Positions 10,227 to 18,916 of a stretch of 64,000 nucleotides of DNA are shown piece by piece. Origin of the DNA: Streptomyces coeruleorubidus (GTDB taxonomy: Bacteria; Actinomycetota; Actinomycetes; Streptomycetales; Streptomycetaceae); the NCBI RefSeq assembly GCF_028885415.1, contig NZ_CP118527.1, positions 7,068,001-7,132,000 on the forward strand, read 5' to 3'. The notes beneath the pieces were generated by a model, which was given only the letters and a program-made list of their open reading frames with translations, was not told the origin of the DNA and ran no database searches. The position numbers and the translations under genes are program-made. Positions within the stretch are counted from its first letter, which is position 1. Each line of letters begins with the position of its first letter.

Positions 10227-10466
10227 ATGCTCGAGGAGGCTCTCGAGCACCTCGTGAAGGGCATCGTCGACAACCCTGACGATGTGCAGGTCGCCTCGCG
10301 CGACCTGCGCCGCGGGCGAGTGCTCGAGGTCCGGGTCCACCCGGACGACCTCGGCAAGGTGATCGGCCGCAACGGCCGCACCGCACGCGCCCTGCGTACC
10401 GTCGTGGGCGCCATCGGCGGTCGCGGTGTCCGCGTCGACCTCGTCGACGTGGACCACGTCCGCTGA
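10227..10466 (+). CDS. khpA: KH-domain RNA-binding protein (KhpA/YlqC family)
   Basis: A 79-residue single KH-domain protein. The RNA-binding GxxG loop is visible in DDLGKVIGRNGRTARALRTV, residues about 40-60. The family is widespread between rpsP and rimM in Gram-positive bacteria and is called KhpA in Firmicutes, where it pairs with KhpB to bind RNA. It starts two bases after the rpsP stop, so the two are surely co-transcribed. The gene symbol rests on family and position, not on any feature special to this copy. Confidence 0.9.
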   Translation: MLEEALEHLVKGIVDNPDDVQVASRDLRRGRVLEVRVHPDDLGKVIGRNGRTARALRTVVGAIGGRGVRVDLVDVDHVR

Positions 10467-10487
10467 CGCTTCAACGCAACCGGCTCG

Positions 10488-10520
10488 GGCCGGGGAGGGC
10501 CTGAGGGCCGTCCCCGGCCC
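10488..10520 (+). other. hairpin between khpA and rimM (possible attenuator or processing site)
   Basis: GGGCCGGGGA (10488-10497) and TCCCCGGCCC (10511-10520) form a perfect 10-bp stem. The 13-base loop itself contains a GGCC...GGCC pairing. It lies just after the khpA stop and 28 bases before rimM. It may be a partial terminator, or an RNA-processing or stability element that sets ribosomal protein and rRNA-maturation gene levels apart. Confidence 0.5.
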
Positions 10521-10547
10521 GCAGTCGTATGACAGGAGAATGGACAC

Positions 10548-11090
10548 GTGCAGTTGGTAGTCGCACGGATCGGCCGTGCCCATGGCATCAAGGGCGAGGT
10601 CACCGTCGAGGTACGGACCGATGAGCCGGAACTGCGGCTCGCCCCCGGCGCCGTGCTCGCCACCGATCCCGCCTCCGCGGGACCGCTCACCATCGAGACG
10701 GGCCGCGTCCACAGCAGCCGCCTCCTGCTGCGCTTCAAGGGCGTCAGCGACCGCACCGGCGCCGAGGCCCTGCGCAACACCCTCCTGATCGCCGAGATCG
10801 ACCCGGAGGAACTGCCCGAGGGCGAGGACGAGTACTACGACCACCAGCTCATCGACCTCGACGTGGTCACCGCGGACGGCGCGGAGGTCGGGCGGATCAC
10901 GGAGATCTCGCACCTGCCCACCCAGGACCTGTTCATCGTGGAGCGCCCCGACGGCAGTGAGGTGATGATCCCCTTCGTCGAGGAGATCGTCAGCGAGATC
11001 GACCTGGAGGAGCAGAAGGCCGTCATCACCCCGCCGCCGGGCCTGATCGACGACCGCGCCGAGATCGCCTCCAGCCGGGAAGAGTCGTAA
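10548..11090 (+). CDS. rimM: ribosome maturation factor RimM
   Basis: The 16S rRNA processing factor RimM, 180 residues, which acts on the 30S head and binds S19. The N-terminal domain begins [20 protein letters not shown], with the [12 protein letters not shown] signature. A PRC-barrel follows: [20 protein letters not shown] and [20 protein letters not shown]. The start is GTG at 10548, with AGGAGA about nine bases upstream. The stop shares one base with the trmD start (TAATG), indicating tight coupling. The neighbours rpsP, trmD and rplS are the standard partners. Confidence 0.97.
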   Translation: MQLVVARIGRAHGIKGEVTVEVRTDEPELRLAPGAVLATDPASAGPLTIETGRVHSSRLLLRFKGVSDRTGAEALRNTLLIAEIDPEELPEGEDEYYDHQLIDLDVVTADGAEVGRITEISHLPTQDLFIVERPDGSEVMIPFVEEIVSEIDLEEQKAVITPPPGLIDDRAEIASSREES

Positions 11091-11923
11091 TGCGCCTCGA
11101 CGTCGTCACGATCTTCCCCGAGTACCTGGAACCGCTGAACGTCTCCCTCGTCGGCAAGGCACGCGCGCGTGGACAGCTGAACGTGCACGTCCACGACCTG
11201 CGCTCGTGGACCTACGATCGCCACAACACCGTCGACGACACGCCCTACGGCGGCGGCCCCGGCATGGTCATGAAGACCGAGCCCTGGGGAGAGGCGCTGG
11301 ACTCCGTCCTGGCCGACGGCTACGAGACCGGCTCCCACGAGCCGGCCCTCATCGTGCCCACGCCCAGCGGCCGCCCCTTCACCCAGGAACTCGCCGTCCA
11401 CCTCTCCGAGCGCCCCTGGCTGATCTTCACGCCGGCCCGCTACGAGGGCATCGACCGGCGCGTCGTCGACGAGTACACGACGCGGATGCCGGTGTACGAG
11501 GTGTCCATCGGCGACTACGTCCTGGCCGGCGGCGAGGCGGCCGTCCTCGTCGTCACGGAGGCCGTGGCGCGGCTGCTGCCCGGCGTCCTGGGCAACGCCG
11601 AGTCCCACCGGGACGACTCCTTCGCGCCCGGCGCCATGGCGAGCCTGCTGGAGGGGCCCGTCTACACCAAGCCGCCCGAGTGGCGCGGCCGGGACATCCC
11701 CGACGTGCTGCTCAGCGGCCATCACGGGAAGATCGCCCGGTGGCGGCGGGACGAGGCCCTGAAGCGCACGACGGCCCACCGGCCCGACCTCATCGAGCGG
11801 TGCGACCCCAAGGCCTTCGACAAGAAGGACCGCGAGATGCTGTCCATCCTGGGCTGGGAACCCGACCCGGCGGGGGAGCCGTACGGCCGATTTTGGCGCA
11901 GGACCGACGGCGTGGAAGAATAG
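11090..11923 (+). CDS. trmD: tRNA (guanine-N1)-methyltransferase TrmD
   Basis: The SPOUT-class enzyme that methylates G37 of tRNAs with a G at position 36, preventing frameshifting. It has 277 residues. [16 protein letters not shown] begins it; the DDTPYGGGPGMVMK loop and the trefoil-knot SAM site SIGDYVLAGGEAAVLV are intact, as is the tRNA-recognition stretch HYREDSF-like SHRDDSFAPG. It overlaps rimM by one base. The C-terminus extends past the usual 240-250 residues with a basic then acidic tail, common in actinobacteria. The 135 bases to rplS contain no gene. Confidence 0.97.
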   Translation: MRLDVVTIFPEYLEPLNVSLVGKARARGQLNVHVHDLRSWTYDRHNTVDDTPYGGGPGMVMKTEPWGEALDSVLADGYETGSHEPALIVPTPSGRPFTQELAVHLSERPWLIFTPARYEGIDRRVVDEYTTRMPVYEVSIGDYVLAGGEAAVLVVTEAVARLLPGVLGNAESHRDDSFAPGAMASLLEGPVYTKPPEWRGRDIPDVLLSGHHGKIARWRRDEALKRTTAHRPDLIERCDPKAFDKKDREMLSILGWEPDPAGEPYGRFWRRTDGVEE

Positions 11924-12058
11924 CCAGCTGTTGTGCGTCCGTCCGGCGTGCGCCCCTGCCACAGGGGGAGACGACGCCCGCCCCGACCCGCACACCCCTG
12001 ATCCAGAACACCTAGTTTCCGTTGATGACCTGTGGCATCAGCGAAGAAAGCAGACGAA

Positions 12059-12409
12059 ATGTCTCACCTGCTCGACACCGTCGACTCCGCGTCGCTGCGC
12101 AGCGACGTCCCCGCCTTCCGCCCGGGCGACACGGTCAACGTGCACGTCCGCGTCATCGAGGGCAACCGCTCCCGTGTGCAGCAGTTCAAGGGTGTGGTGA
12201 TCCGCCGCCAGGGTTCCGGCGTGCGCGAGACCTTCACGGTCCGCAAGGTCTCCTTCTCCGTCGGCGTCGAGCGCACCTTCCCGGTGCACACCCCGATCGT
12301 GGAGAAGATCGAGCTCGTCACCAAGGGTGACGTCCGCCGCGCCAAGCTGTACTACCTGCGCGAGCTGCGCGGCAAGGCCGCGAAGATCAAGGAGAAGCGC
12401 GAGAGCTGA
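12059..12409 (+). CDS. rplS: 50S ribosomal protein L19
   Basis: Ribosomal protein bL19, 116 residues, the normal length. The signature [21 protein letters not shown] and the following [14 protein letters not shown] are intact. The ATG at 12059 (MSHLLDTVD) is the family start; the frame opens nine codons earlier but that part is not conserved. The ribosome site is weak (AAGAAAG region upstream). It closes the rpsP-trmD ribosomal cluster and is followed by the signal peptidase genes. Confidence 0.97.
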   Translation: MSHLLDTVDSASLRSDVPAFRPGDTVNVHVRVIEGNRSRVQQFKGVVIRRQGSGVRETFTVRKVSFSVGVERTFPVHTPIVEKIELVTKGDVRRAKLYYLRELRGKAAKIKEKRES

Positions 12410-12454
12410 GCGCTCTCCGGAGTTCTCATCGGGGCCGGATAGCATCTGGCCTCG

Positions 12455-13180
12455 ATGGACACCGAAGCACAGCCGACGGAGCGCGACCGCTCCTCCCCCC
12501 CTTCCGACTCCGAGGACACCTCGGATCCCGGAGGACCGGAGGACCGGTCGCGTTTCGCGTTGTCGCGTGTCACCGAGTGGGTCCCGGGCGGCCGGATCAC
12601 TCTGACGCTGCTGGCCTGCCTGCTCTTCCTGCTGCTGCTCAGCACGTTCGTGCTGCGGCCGTTCCAGATCCCCAGCGGATCCATGGAACAGGGATTGAGG
12701 ATCGGGGACCGGGTTCTCGTAAATAAGTTGGCGTACCGTTTCGGTGCCGAGCCGCAGCGGGGAGACATCGTCGTGTTCGACGGGACGGGGTACTTCGGGC
12801 ACGCGGACTACATCAAACGCGTTGTCGGCGTGGGGGGAGACCACGTCGTCTGCTGCGACAAGGAGGGGAGGATCCAGGTGAACGGCCGGCCGGTCGACGA
12901 GTCGGGCTTCCTGTACCCCGGCGACAGCCCCTCCACGGTGCCCTTCGACGTCGTCGTGCCCGCCGGCACCCTGTTCCTCCTCGGCGACCACCGGGGCGAC
13001 TCCAGCGACTCCCGCGACCACCTCGGCTCGCCGGGCGGCGGCATGGTCCCGGTCGACGAGGTGATCGGCCGCGCCGACTGGATCGTCTGGCCCTTCGGCC
13101 ACGCCACTCGGCTGCACCGCCCCGACGCCTACGCGCGCGTGCCCGTCCCCGCCGCCGGAAGGGCGGGCGCCCATGGGTAA
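12455..13180 (+). CDS. sipW: type I signal peptidase, first of four tandem paralogues
   Basis: A 241-residue type I signal peptidase that removes signal peptides from exported proteins at the outer face of the membrane. A membrane helix (LTLLACLLFLLLLSTFVL) precedes the catalytic Ser in IPSGSMEQGL; the general-base Lys is in YIKRVVGVGGD; the box E motif is LLGDHRGDSSDSRDHLG. There is no clear second membrane segment at the C-terminus, unlike the other three. This matches SipW of S. lividans/S. coelicolor, where sipW-sipX-sipY-sipZ are tandem. The symbol is assigned by order. Its end overlaps the next gene by eight bases. Confidence 0.9.
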   Translation: MDTEAQPTERDRSSPPSDSEDTSDPGGPEDRSRFALSRVTEWVPGGRITLTLLACLLFLLLLSTFVLRPFQIPSGSMEQGLRIGDRVLVNKLAYRFGAEPQRGDIVVFDGTGYFGHADYIKRVVGVGGDHVVCCDKEGRIQVNGRPVDESGFLYPGDSPSTVPFDVVVPAGTLFLLGDHRGDSSDSRDHLGSPGGGMVPVDEVIGRADWIVWPFGHATRLHRPDAYARVPVPAAGRAGAHG

Positions 13181-14264
13181 CCGCGGCAAACCGCGCGGCG
13201 TCCCCGCCAGCCCCGCGGACAACCTGCTGCCCACCGGCGCCCGGCGCGCCGCCAGCCCGACCGGTGGCCGTACGCGCGCCGAGCGGCGCAAGCTCCAGAA
13301 GAAGGTCAAGCGGCGCCGCAGGCGCGGTGCCGTCAAGGAGATACCCCTCCTCGTCGGCGTCGCCGTGCTCATAGCGCTCGTGCTGAAGACGTTCCTCGTG
13401 CAGGCCTTCGTCATCCCGTCCGGCTCCATGGAGCAGACGATCCAGATCGGCGACCGCGTCCTGGTCGACAAGCTCACCCCGTGGTTCGGTTCCAAGCCGC
13501 AGCGCGGGGAGGTCGTCGTCTTCAAGGACCCCGGCGGCTGGCTCCAGGACGAGCAGACCGCCCCTGTGCAGGACGACCCCGTCGTCATCAAGCAGGTCAA
13601 GGAAGGGCTCACCTTCATCGGCCTGCTGCCGTCCGACAACGAGAAGGACCTCATCAAACGGGTCGTCGGCGTCGGCGGAGACCGCGTCAAGTGCTGCGAC
13701 ACGCAAGGGCGCGTGACCGTCAACGGCATCCCGCTGAACGAGGACTACCTGTACCCCGGCAACGCCCCGTCCGACACGCCGTTCGACATCACGGTCCCCC
13801 CGGGCCGGCTGTGGGTGATGGGCGACCACCGGAACAACTCCGCGGACTCCCGCGCCCACCAGGACACCGACTACGGCGGCACGGTCTCCGAGGAAGAGGT
13901 CGTGGGCCGCGCCATGGTCATCGCCTGGCCCTTCGGGCACTGGAGCACCCTGGAGGAACCGAACACCTACGCCTCCGTGTCCGACTCGGCCCCCGGGTCG
14001 ACCGCTGCTCCCGAACTGTCGCATAGGGTTGCCTCCTACGATTCGAACGGAACGATCCAGCTCCCGACCCCTGCGGAACTCCCGCTCGTTATGGGAGTGG
14101 TGGGCCTGCGTCGTGTGTGGGGCAGGCGGCGGCACAGAGTGAGGAGTTGGCGTGGGGGATGTGGCGGTTGGCGCACGGTCCGGACACGACGGCGAGGAGC
14201 ACCGCGGACGCCCCGCGGGATCCGCCGTCCCGGCCGCGGACAGCGCCGTGACCTCCGGGAATGA
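13173..14264 (+). CDS. sipX: type I signal peptidase, second of four
   Basis: A 363-residue signal peptidase with a basic N-terminal segment (KKVKRRRRRGAVKEI), a membrane helix, catalytic Ser in IPSGSMEQTIQIGD, Lys in LIKRVVGVGGD and the GDHRNNSADSRAH box. A hydrophobic stretch near residue 308 (LPLVMGVVGLRRVWG) may be a weak C-terminal anchor and is followed by a strongly basic, Arg/Gly-rich tail. That tail runs 113 bases into the sipY reading frame, so the last 38 or so residues may be an artefact of a lost stop, or genuine. It overlaps sipW by eight bases. The symbol follows tandem order. Confidence 0.88.
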   Translation: MGNRGKPRGVPASPADNLLPTGARRAASPTGGRTRAERRKLQKKVKRRRRRGAVKEIPLLVGVAVLIALVLKTFLVQAFVIPSGSMEQTIQIGDRVLVDKLTPWFGSKPQRGEVVVFKDPGGWLQDEQTAPVQDDPVVIKQVKEGLTFIGLLPSDNEKDLIKRVVGVGGDRVKCCDTQGRVTVNGIPLNEDYLYPGNAPSDTPFDITVPPGRLWVMGDHRNNSADSRAHQDTDYGGTVSEEEVVGRAMVIAWPFGHWSTLEEPNTYASVSDSAPGSTAAPELSHRVASYDSNGTIQLPTPAELPLVMGVVGLRRVWGRRRHRVRSWRGGCGGWRTVRTRRRGAPRTPRGIRRPGRGQRRDLRE

Positions 14265-15117
14265 CTCCGGGGCAGTCGAGGACGACAGGGTGACAGGCGA
14301 GTACAGCAGCACAGCCGAGGGCGAGGGGCCGGGCCGCCCGGCCCGGACGCCGAAGAAGCCACGCTCCTTCTGGAAGGAGCTGCCCATCCTGATCGGCATC
14401 GCGCTCGTGCTCGCGCTGCTGATCAAGACCTTCCTGGTGCAGGCGTTCTCCATCCCCTCCGACTCGATGCAGAACACCCTCCAGCAGGGCGACCGCGTCC
14501 TGGTCGACAAGCTGACCCCGTGGTTCGGCTCCGAGCCCGAGCGTGGCGAGGTCGTCGTCTTCCACGACCCCGACAACTGGCTGGCGGGCGAGCCGGTGGC
14601 GGATCCGAACGCCTTCCAGACGTTCCTCAGCTGGATCGGCCTCATGCCGTCCGCGGAGGAGAAGGACCTCATCAAGCGGGTCGTCGGCGTCGGCGGCGAC
14701 ACGGTCGAATGCAAGAACACGGGCCCGCTGACGGTCAACGGCAAGGCGCTGGACGAAGCGTCGTACGTCTACCCCGGCAACACGCCGTGCAGCGTCGACG
14801 ACCAGGGCGGTCAATTCAAGGTAAAGGTTCCCGAGGGCTACATCTGGGTCATGGGCGACCACCGGCAGAACTCCCGGGACTCCCGCTACAACCAGTCGGA
14901 CAAGCACCACGGCATGGTCCCGGTGAAGGACGTCGTCGGCCGGGCCATCGTCGTCGCCTGGCCGATCAACCGCTGGGACAACCTGCCGGTGCCGGACACC
15001 TTCGACCAGGCCGGTCTCAGCGCCCAGTCGGCCGCGGCCGGTCTGGCGGTGGCGCCGCAGGGGCTGGCGCTGCTGGGGGTGGTGCCGGTGGTGCTGTGGC
15101 GCCGCCGGAAGCAGTGA
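14152..15117 (+). CDS. sipY: type I signal peptidase, third of four
   Basis: A 321-residue signal peptidase. After a 60-residue acidic cytoplasmic segment comes a helix (ELPILIGIALVLALLIKTFL), catalytic Ser in IPSDSMQNTLQQGD, Lys in LIKRVVGVGGD and the box GDHRQNSRDSRYN. A second hydrophobic anchor (LALLGVVPVVLW) is followed by RRRKQ at the very end, giving the two-anchor topology described for Streptomyces SipX/Y/Z. The GTG at 14152 has a good GAGGAG upstream at 14141-14146, which supports this start despite the 113-base overlap with sipX. Insertions between Ser and Lys are much like those of sipX, pointing to duplication. Confidence 0.92.
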   Translation: MGDVAVGARSGHDGEEHRGRPAGSAVPAADSAVTSGNDSGAVEDDRVTGEYSSTAEGEGPGRPARTPKKPRSFWKELPILIGIALVLALLIKTFLVQAFSIPSDSMQNTLQQGDRVLVDKLTPWFGSEPERGEVVVFHDPDNWLAGEPVADPNAFQTFLSWIGLMPSAEEKDLIKRVVGVGGDTVECKNTGPLTVNGKALDEASYVYPGNTPCSVDDQGGQFKVKVPEGYIWVMGDHRQNSRDSRYNQSDKHHGMVPVKDVVGRAIVVAWPINRWDNLPVPDTFDQAGLSAQSAAAGLAVAPQGLALLGVVPVVLWRRRKQ

Positions 15118-15168
15118 TCCCGACGGTGGGCTGACCCCGGTCGGTACCCCCGGGTAGGGTGCGGACCC

Positions 15169-15942
15169 ATGGGTGGCGAGAGCATGACGCACACGGCCCC
15201 GCGCAGCGGTGGCACAGGCTCGGGCCCGGTGGGCAGCCGGACCGGACAGCGGTTGTCCGGGCTGGCCGTCGCACTGGGCCTTGTGCTGTTCCTGGGGGGT
15301 TTCGCCTGGGGGGCGGTGGTCTACCGGCCGTACACCGTGCCCACCAGTTCGATGACGCCGACGATCGACGCGGGCGACCGGGTGCTGGCGCAGCGCGTCG
15401 ACGGCGCTGATGTGCGCCGCGGTGATGTCGTCGTGTTCAAGGACACCACCTGGGGCAACGTGCCGATGGTCAAGCGCGTGGTGGCCGTCGGCGGAGACAC
15501 GGTCTCCTGCTGCCAGGACGGCAAGCTGAAGGTCAACGGCAAGGAGATCGACGAGGCGTACCTGGCCGAGGGCACACCGGCGGAGATCACCGGCTTCCCG
15601 ACCGTGAACGTCCCCGAGGGGCGCCTGTTCCTGCTCGGCGACGAGCGCGGCAGCTCCGTGGACTCCACCGCCCACCTGACCGACGCCGCCGGCGGCACGG
15701 TGTCACGCGGAGCCGTCGACGCGCGCGTGGACGCCGTCGTCTGGCCCATGAACGGCATGCTGGCGCGTCCCACCGGCTTCGAGTCGCTCGGCGACCTCTC
15801 CTCGCCCGGACCGCTGCGGACGATCACCGCCCTGGTGATCGCCGGCGCCGTGCTCGTCCTGGGCGGGGGCGCCTACGGACCCCTCGCCAAGGGCGCGGCC
15901 CGGGCCCGGCGGGCGGGCGCGGAGCCCGCAGGTGTCCGCTGA
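15169..15942 (+). CDS. sipZ: type I signal peptidase, fourth of four
   Basis: A 257-residue signal peptidase, the most divergent of the set. The helix LSGLAVALGLVLFLGGFAWG leads to the catalytic Ser in VPTSSMTPTIDAGD; the Lys is in MVKRVVAVGGD; the box is GDERGSSVDSTAHL, where the usual His after GD is Glu. A C-terminal hydrophobic segment (ITALVIAGAVLVLGGGAYG) and a basic tail give a second anchor. The ATG at 15169 could alternatively be replaced by one five codons later (MTHTAPRSG). It overlaps the Nudix gene by 11 bases. Confidence 0.9.
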   Translation: MGGESMTHTAPRSGGTGSGPVGSRTGQRLSGLAVALGLVLFLGGFAWGAVVYRPYTVPTSSMTPTIDAGDRVLAQRVDGADVRRGDVVVFKDTTWGNVPMVKRVVAVGGDTVSCCQDGKLKVNGKEIDEAYLAEGTPAEITGFPTVNVPEGRLFLLGDERGSSVDSTAHLTDAAGGTVSRGAVDARVDAVVWPMNGMLARPTGFESLGDLSSPGPLRTITALVIAGAVLVLGGGAYGPLAKGAARARRAGAEPAGVR

Positions 15943-16456
15943 GGCCGTGGGGGCGGGCCAGGACACCTACGAGGGCGGGCTGCGCAAGGTCGCCCGGGTC
16001 GTGCTGCTCGACCCGCAGGACCGCATCCTGCTGCTGCACGGGCACGAGCCGGACGATCCGGCCGACGACTGGTGGTTCACACCCGGCGGCGGTGTGGAGG
16101 GCGAGGAGACCCGTGAAGAGGCCGCCCTGCGGGAACTCGCCGAGGAGACGGGCATCACCGAGGTCGAGCTCGGCCCGGTGCTGTGGCGGCGGATGTGCTC
16201 CTTCCCGTTCGCGGGCCGCCGCTGGGACCAGGACGAGTGGTACTTCCTGGCTCGTACGGACCGCACGGCGATCGAGGCCGTGGGGCTGACCGAGCTGGAG
16301 CGGCGCAGTGTCGCCGGAGCGCGCTGGTGGACGTGTCCGGAACTTTGCCGGGCACATGAGACGGTGTATCCGACGAGACTCGCCGGGCTGCTGCGCACGC
16401 TGCTCGACGAAGGTCCCCCGGCCAGGCCCGTGATCCTTGACCCGGAAATCGTCTAG
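15932..16456 (+). CDS. Nudix hydrolase
   Basis: A 174-residue Nudix-family pyrophosphohydrolase that would cleave a nucleoside diphosphate linked to another moiety. The Nudix box is complete: a glycine-led loop, GGGVEGEETREEAALRELAE, then ETGI, with the catalytic REL.EE.GI residues near residues 51-73. The substrate cannot be read from the sequence; the WWFTPGGG lead-in is common in MutT/NTP pyrophosphatase-like members. The GTG at 15932 gives MSAEAVGAGQ. It overlaps sipZ by 11 bases and lies in the conserved sip-nudix-DUF2469-yraN order of Streptomyces. Confidence 0.9.
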   Translation: MSAEAVGAGQDTYEGGLRKVARVVLLDPQDRILLLHGHEPDDPADDWWFTPGGGVEGEETREEAALRELAEETGITEVELGPVLWRRMCSFPFAGRRWDQDEWYFLARTDRTAIEAVGLTELERRSVAGARWWTCPELCRAHETVYPTRLAGLLRTLLDEGPPARPVILDPEIV

Positions 16457-16512
16457 GGGCGCACGGAACTGGCGCACAATGGTGGGATCGCACGGCTGAA
16501 GGGGAACATGCC

Positions 16513-16821
16513 ATGAGCGCCGAGGACCTCGAGAAGTACGAGACCGAGATGGAGCTGAAGCTCTACCGGGAGTACCGCGATGTCGTCGGTCTGTTCAAAT
16601 ACGTGATCGAAACCGAGCGGCGCTTCTACCTGACCAACGACTACGAGATGCAGGTGCACTCGGTCCAGGGTGAGGTGTTCTTCGAGGTGTCCATGGCGGA
16701 TGCCTGGGTGTGGGACATGTACCGGCCGGCGCGGTTCGTGAAGCAGGTCCGGGTCCTCACTTTCAAGGACGTGAACATCGAGGAGCTGAACAAGAGCGAC
16801 CTCGAGCTGCCGAGCGGGTGA
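16513..16821 (+). CDS. DUF2469 family protein
   Basis: A 102-residue, highly conserved actinobacterial protein of unknown function. It starts MSAEDLEKYETEMELKLYRE, has YRDVVGLFKYVIETERRFYL and MADAWVWDMYRPARFVKQV. No signal peptide, membrane segment or cysteine pair is visible. It is acidic in the first 20 residues and looks like a compact soluble alpha/beta protein. The family almost always sits between the signal peptidase/rnhB area and yraN in actinobacteria, as here, which suggests a role in core physiology, but no reaction can be proposed. Confidence 0.9.
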   Translation: MSAEDLEKYETEMELKLYREYRDVVGLFKYVIETERRFYLTNDYEMQVHSVQGEVFFEVSMADAWVWDMYRPARFVKQVRVLTFKDVNIEELNKSDLELPSG

Positions 16822-16866
16822 GGTTCACCCGAGTGGGTGACGGAGTTATCCACAACCGCTGAGTCG

Positions 16867-16889
16867 CCCACCAAGATCCACTTGGTGGG
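16867..16889 (+). terminator. hairpin between the DUF2469 gene and yraN
   Basis: CCCACCAAG (16867-16875) and CTTGGTGGG (16881-16889) form a perfect 9-bp stem with a five-base loop. A smaller stem (CGGGTGA / TCACCCG, 16815-16831) overlaps the stop of the DUF2469 gene. Together they probably end or weaken transcription before yraN. Confidence 0.55.
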
Positions 16890-16928
16890 GACGGGTGCGT
16901 GATCGTTGGCGCCGGAGGTGGTGCCGAC

Positions 16929-17291
16929 ATGAACGCACGCAGTGCCATGGGCAGGTACGGAGAGACTCTGGCGGCTCGGCGGCTGGCGGAGACCGGGTTG
17001 ACGATCCTGGAGCGCAACTGGCGCTCCGGCCGGAGCGGTGAGATCGACATCGTGGCCAGGGACGGGGACGTCCTGGTCGTCTGCGAGGTGAAGACCCGCA
17101 GGGAGGGGCCCTTCGAGCATCCGATGGCCGCCGTGACCCCGCAGAAGGCGGAGCGGCTGCGAGACCTCGCCGAGCGGTGGATCCAGACGCATGGGGGCGC
17201 ACCGCCCGGCGGGGTCCGCATCGACGTGGTCGGGGTGCTGCTGCCGGCCCGCGGCGCGGCCGTGGTCGAGCACGTGCGGGGGGTGGCCTGA
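16929..17291 (+). CDS. yraN: YraN family protein (UPF0102), endonuclease-like fold
   Basis: A 120-residue protein, typical for the family. [18 protein letters not shown] and the catalytic-type block [20 protein letters not shown] carry the D..E-x-K arrangement of the restriction endonuclease-like fold (GEIDIV ... EVKTR). The ATG at 16929 was chosen because GGAGG lies ten bases upstream at 16914-16918; an upstream GTG at 16899 would add ten residues. The stop shares a base with the next ATG. It is found next to comM and dprA, as in many bacteria, suggesting a DNA-processing role, though no activity is firmly established for the family. Confidence 0.93.
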   Translation: MNARSAMGRYGETLAARRLAETGLTILERNWRSGRSGEIDIVARDGDVLVVCEVKTRREGPFEHPMAAVTPQKAERLRDLAERWIQTHGGAPPGGVRIDVVGVLLPARGAAVVEHVRGVA

Positions 17292-18916
17292 TGGCATTCG
17301 CCCGCACGTGTTCGGTGGCGCTGGTGGGCGTCGAGGGCGTGGTCGTCGAGGTCCAGGCCGACCTGGAGCCGGGCGTCGCGGCGTTCACGCTGGTGGGGCT
17401 GCCCGACAAGAGCCTGACCGAGAGCCGGGACCGAGTGCGTGCCGCGGTCGTCAACTCGGGCGCGGCCTGGCCCCAGAAGAAACTCACGGTCGGGCTGAGC
17501 CCGGCCTCCGTCCCCAAGAGCGGCAGCGGCTTCGACCTGGCCGTCGCCGCGGCGGTCCTCGGCGCGGCGGAGCGCATCGACCCCCGGGTCCTCGCCGACA
17601 TCGTGATGATCGGGGAACTGGGGCTGGACGGGCGGGTGCGGCCGGTGCGCGGGGTGTTGCCGGCGGTGCTGGCGGCGGCGGACGCGGGGTACGAGCAGGT
17701 GGTGGTGCCGGAGTGTGCCGCCGCCGAGGCGTCCCTGGTGCCTGGGGTCTCCGTACTGGGCGTCCGGAGCCTGCGCCAGCTGATCGCCGTCCTGGCCGAC
17801 GAACCCGTGCCCGACGAGGATCCGGACGAGCAGGGCCGCCCGGACCCGCTCCTCGCCGGCCTGCGGATGCCGGGCACGGGCGCCGCCACGGGCATGCACA
17901 GCGTCGGCGCGGCCCAGCACGAGCCCGGCCACGACCTGGCGGACGTCGTCGGGCAGATCTCGGCGCGCACGGCGGTGGAGGTGGCCGCGGCGGGCGGACA
18001 CCACCTGTTCCTGGAGGGGCCGCCCGGCGCCGGCAAGACGATGCTCGCGGAGCGGCTGCCCGCCATCCTGCCCCGGCTCGGCCGGCAGGAGTCACTGGAG
18101 GTCACCGCGGTCCACTCGGTGGCGGGCCTGCTGCCCCCGGGCAAGCCCCTGATCGACGTCGCCCCCTACTGCGCCCCGCACCACTCGGCCACGATGCAGG
18201 CACTCGTCGGCGGCGGCCCGGGCGTCGCGCGGCCCGGCGCGGTGTCGCTGTCCCACCGGGGAGTCCTCTTCCTGGACGAGACGCCCGAGTTCAACAGCCA
18301 GGCCCTGGACGCCCTGCGCCAGCCGCTGGAGGCGGGGCATGTGGTCATCGCGCGCAGTGCGGGAGTGGTGCGCTTCCCGGCGAAGTTCCTGATGGTGCTC
18401 GCGGCCAACCCCTGCCCGTGCGGCCGGTTCTCGCAGCGGGACGACCTGTGCGAGTGCCCTCCCTCGGCGATCCGCCGCTACCAGGCCAGGCTCTCCGGCC
18501 CGCTGCTCGACCGGGTCGACCTGCGCGTCGAGGTGGACCGCGTCACCCGCACCGAGCTGACCGCCTCCGGCGCGCGCGGCGAGTCCACCGCGACGGTCGC
18601 CGACCGGGTGCGGGCGGCCCGAGAGCGGGCGACGGAGCGCCTCGCCGGCACTCCGTGGCGCACGAACAGCGAGGTACCCGGCCGCGAGCTGCGCAGCCGC
18701 TGGTACGCCGTGTCCGGGGCGATGGACGAGGCCGAGCGGAACCTGGAGCGGGGCGTCCTGACCGCCCGCGGCCTCGACCGGGTCCTGCGCGTCGCTTGGA
18801 CCGTCGCCGATCTCGTCGGCCACGACCGGCCCGACGCGACGGACGTCGCCCTCGCGCTCCAGTTGCGCACCGGTGTCCCGAGGGGCGTGCCCATGGCCAT
18901 CGGAGCGCTGACGTGA
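17291..18916 (+). CDS. comM: YifB/ComM-type Mg-chelatase-like AAA ATPase
   Basis: A 541-residue AAA+ ATPase. The N-terminal Lon-protease-like fold domain (ALVGVEGVVVEVQADLEPG and GLPDKSLTESRDRVRAA) precedes the ATPase core: Walker A GPPGAGKTMLAERLPAILP near residue 240, Walker B LFLDETPEFN, and a CPCGRF plus CEC zinc-like cluster. ComM homologues are helicases that promote branch migration during natural transformation; in Streptomyces, which is not known to be naturally competent, the role is uncertain. It overlaps yraN by one base and dprA by four (GTGA). The yraN-comM-dprA order is widely conserved. Confidence 0.93.
   Translation: MAFARTCSVALVGVEGVVVEVQADLEPGVAAFTLVGLPDKSLTESRDRVRAAVVNSGAAWPQKKLTVGLSPASVPKSGSGFDLAVAAAVLGAAERIDPRVLADIVMIGELGLDGRVRPVRGVLPAVLAAADAGYEQVVVPECAAAEASLVPGVSVLGVRSLRQLIAVLADEPVPDEDPDEQGRPDPLLAGLRMPGTGAATGMHSVGAAQHEPGHDLADVVGQISARTAVEVAAAGGHHLFLEGPPGAGKTMLAERLPAILPRLGRQESLEVTAVHSVAGLLPPGKPLIDVAPYCAPHHSATMQALVGGGPGVARPGAVSLSHRGVLFLDETPEFNSQALDALRQPLEAGHVVIARSAGVVRFPAKFLMVLAANPCPCGRFSQRDDLCECPPSAIRRYQARLSGPLLDRVDLRVEVDRVTRTELTASGARGESTATVADRVRAARERATERLAGTPWRTNSEVPGRELRSRWYAVSGAMDEAERNLERGVLTARGLDRVLRVAWTVADLVGHDRPDATDVALALQLRTGVPRGVPMAIGALT

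Noticed and set aside
10488..10520. Hairpin after khpA as a full terminator
   Set aside because: rimM, trmD and rplS downstream have no clear promoter of their own, so full termination is unlikely; listed only as a possible attenuator.
16846..16854. TTATCCACA, a DnaA-box consensus
   Set aside because: A single isolated box in a short intergenic space; no cluster or dnaA/dnaN nearby, so no sign of a replication origin.
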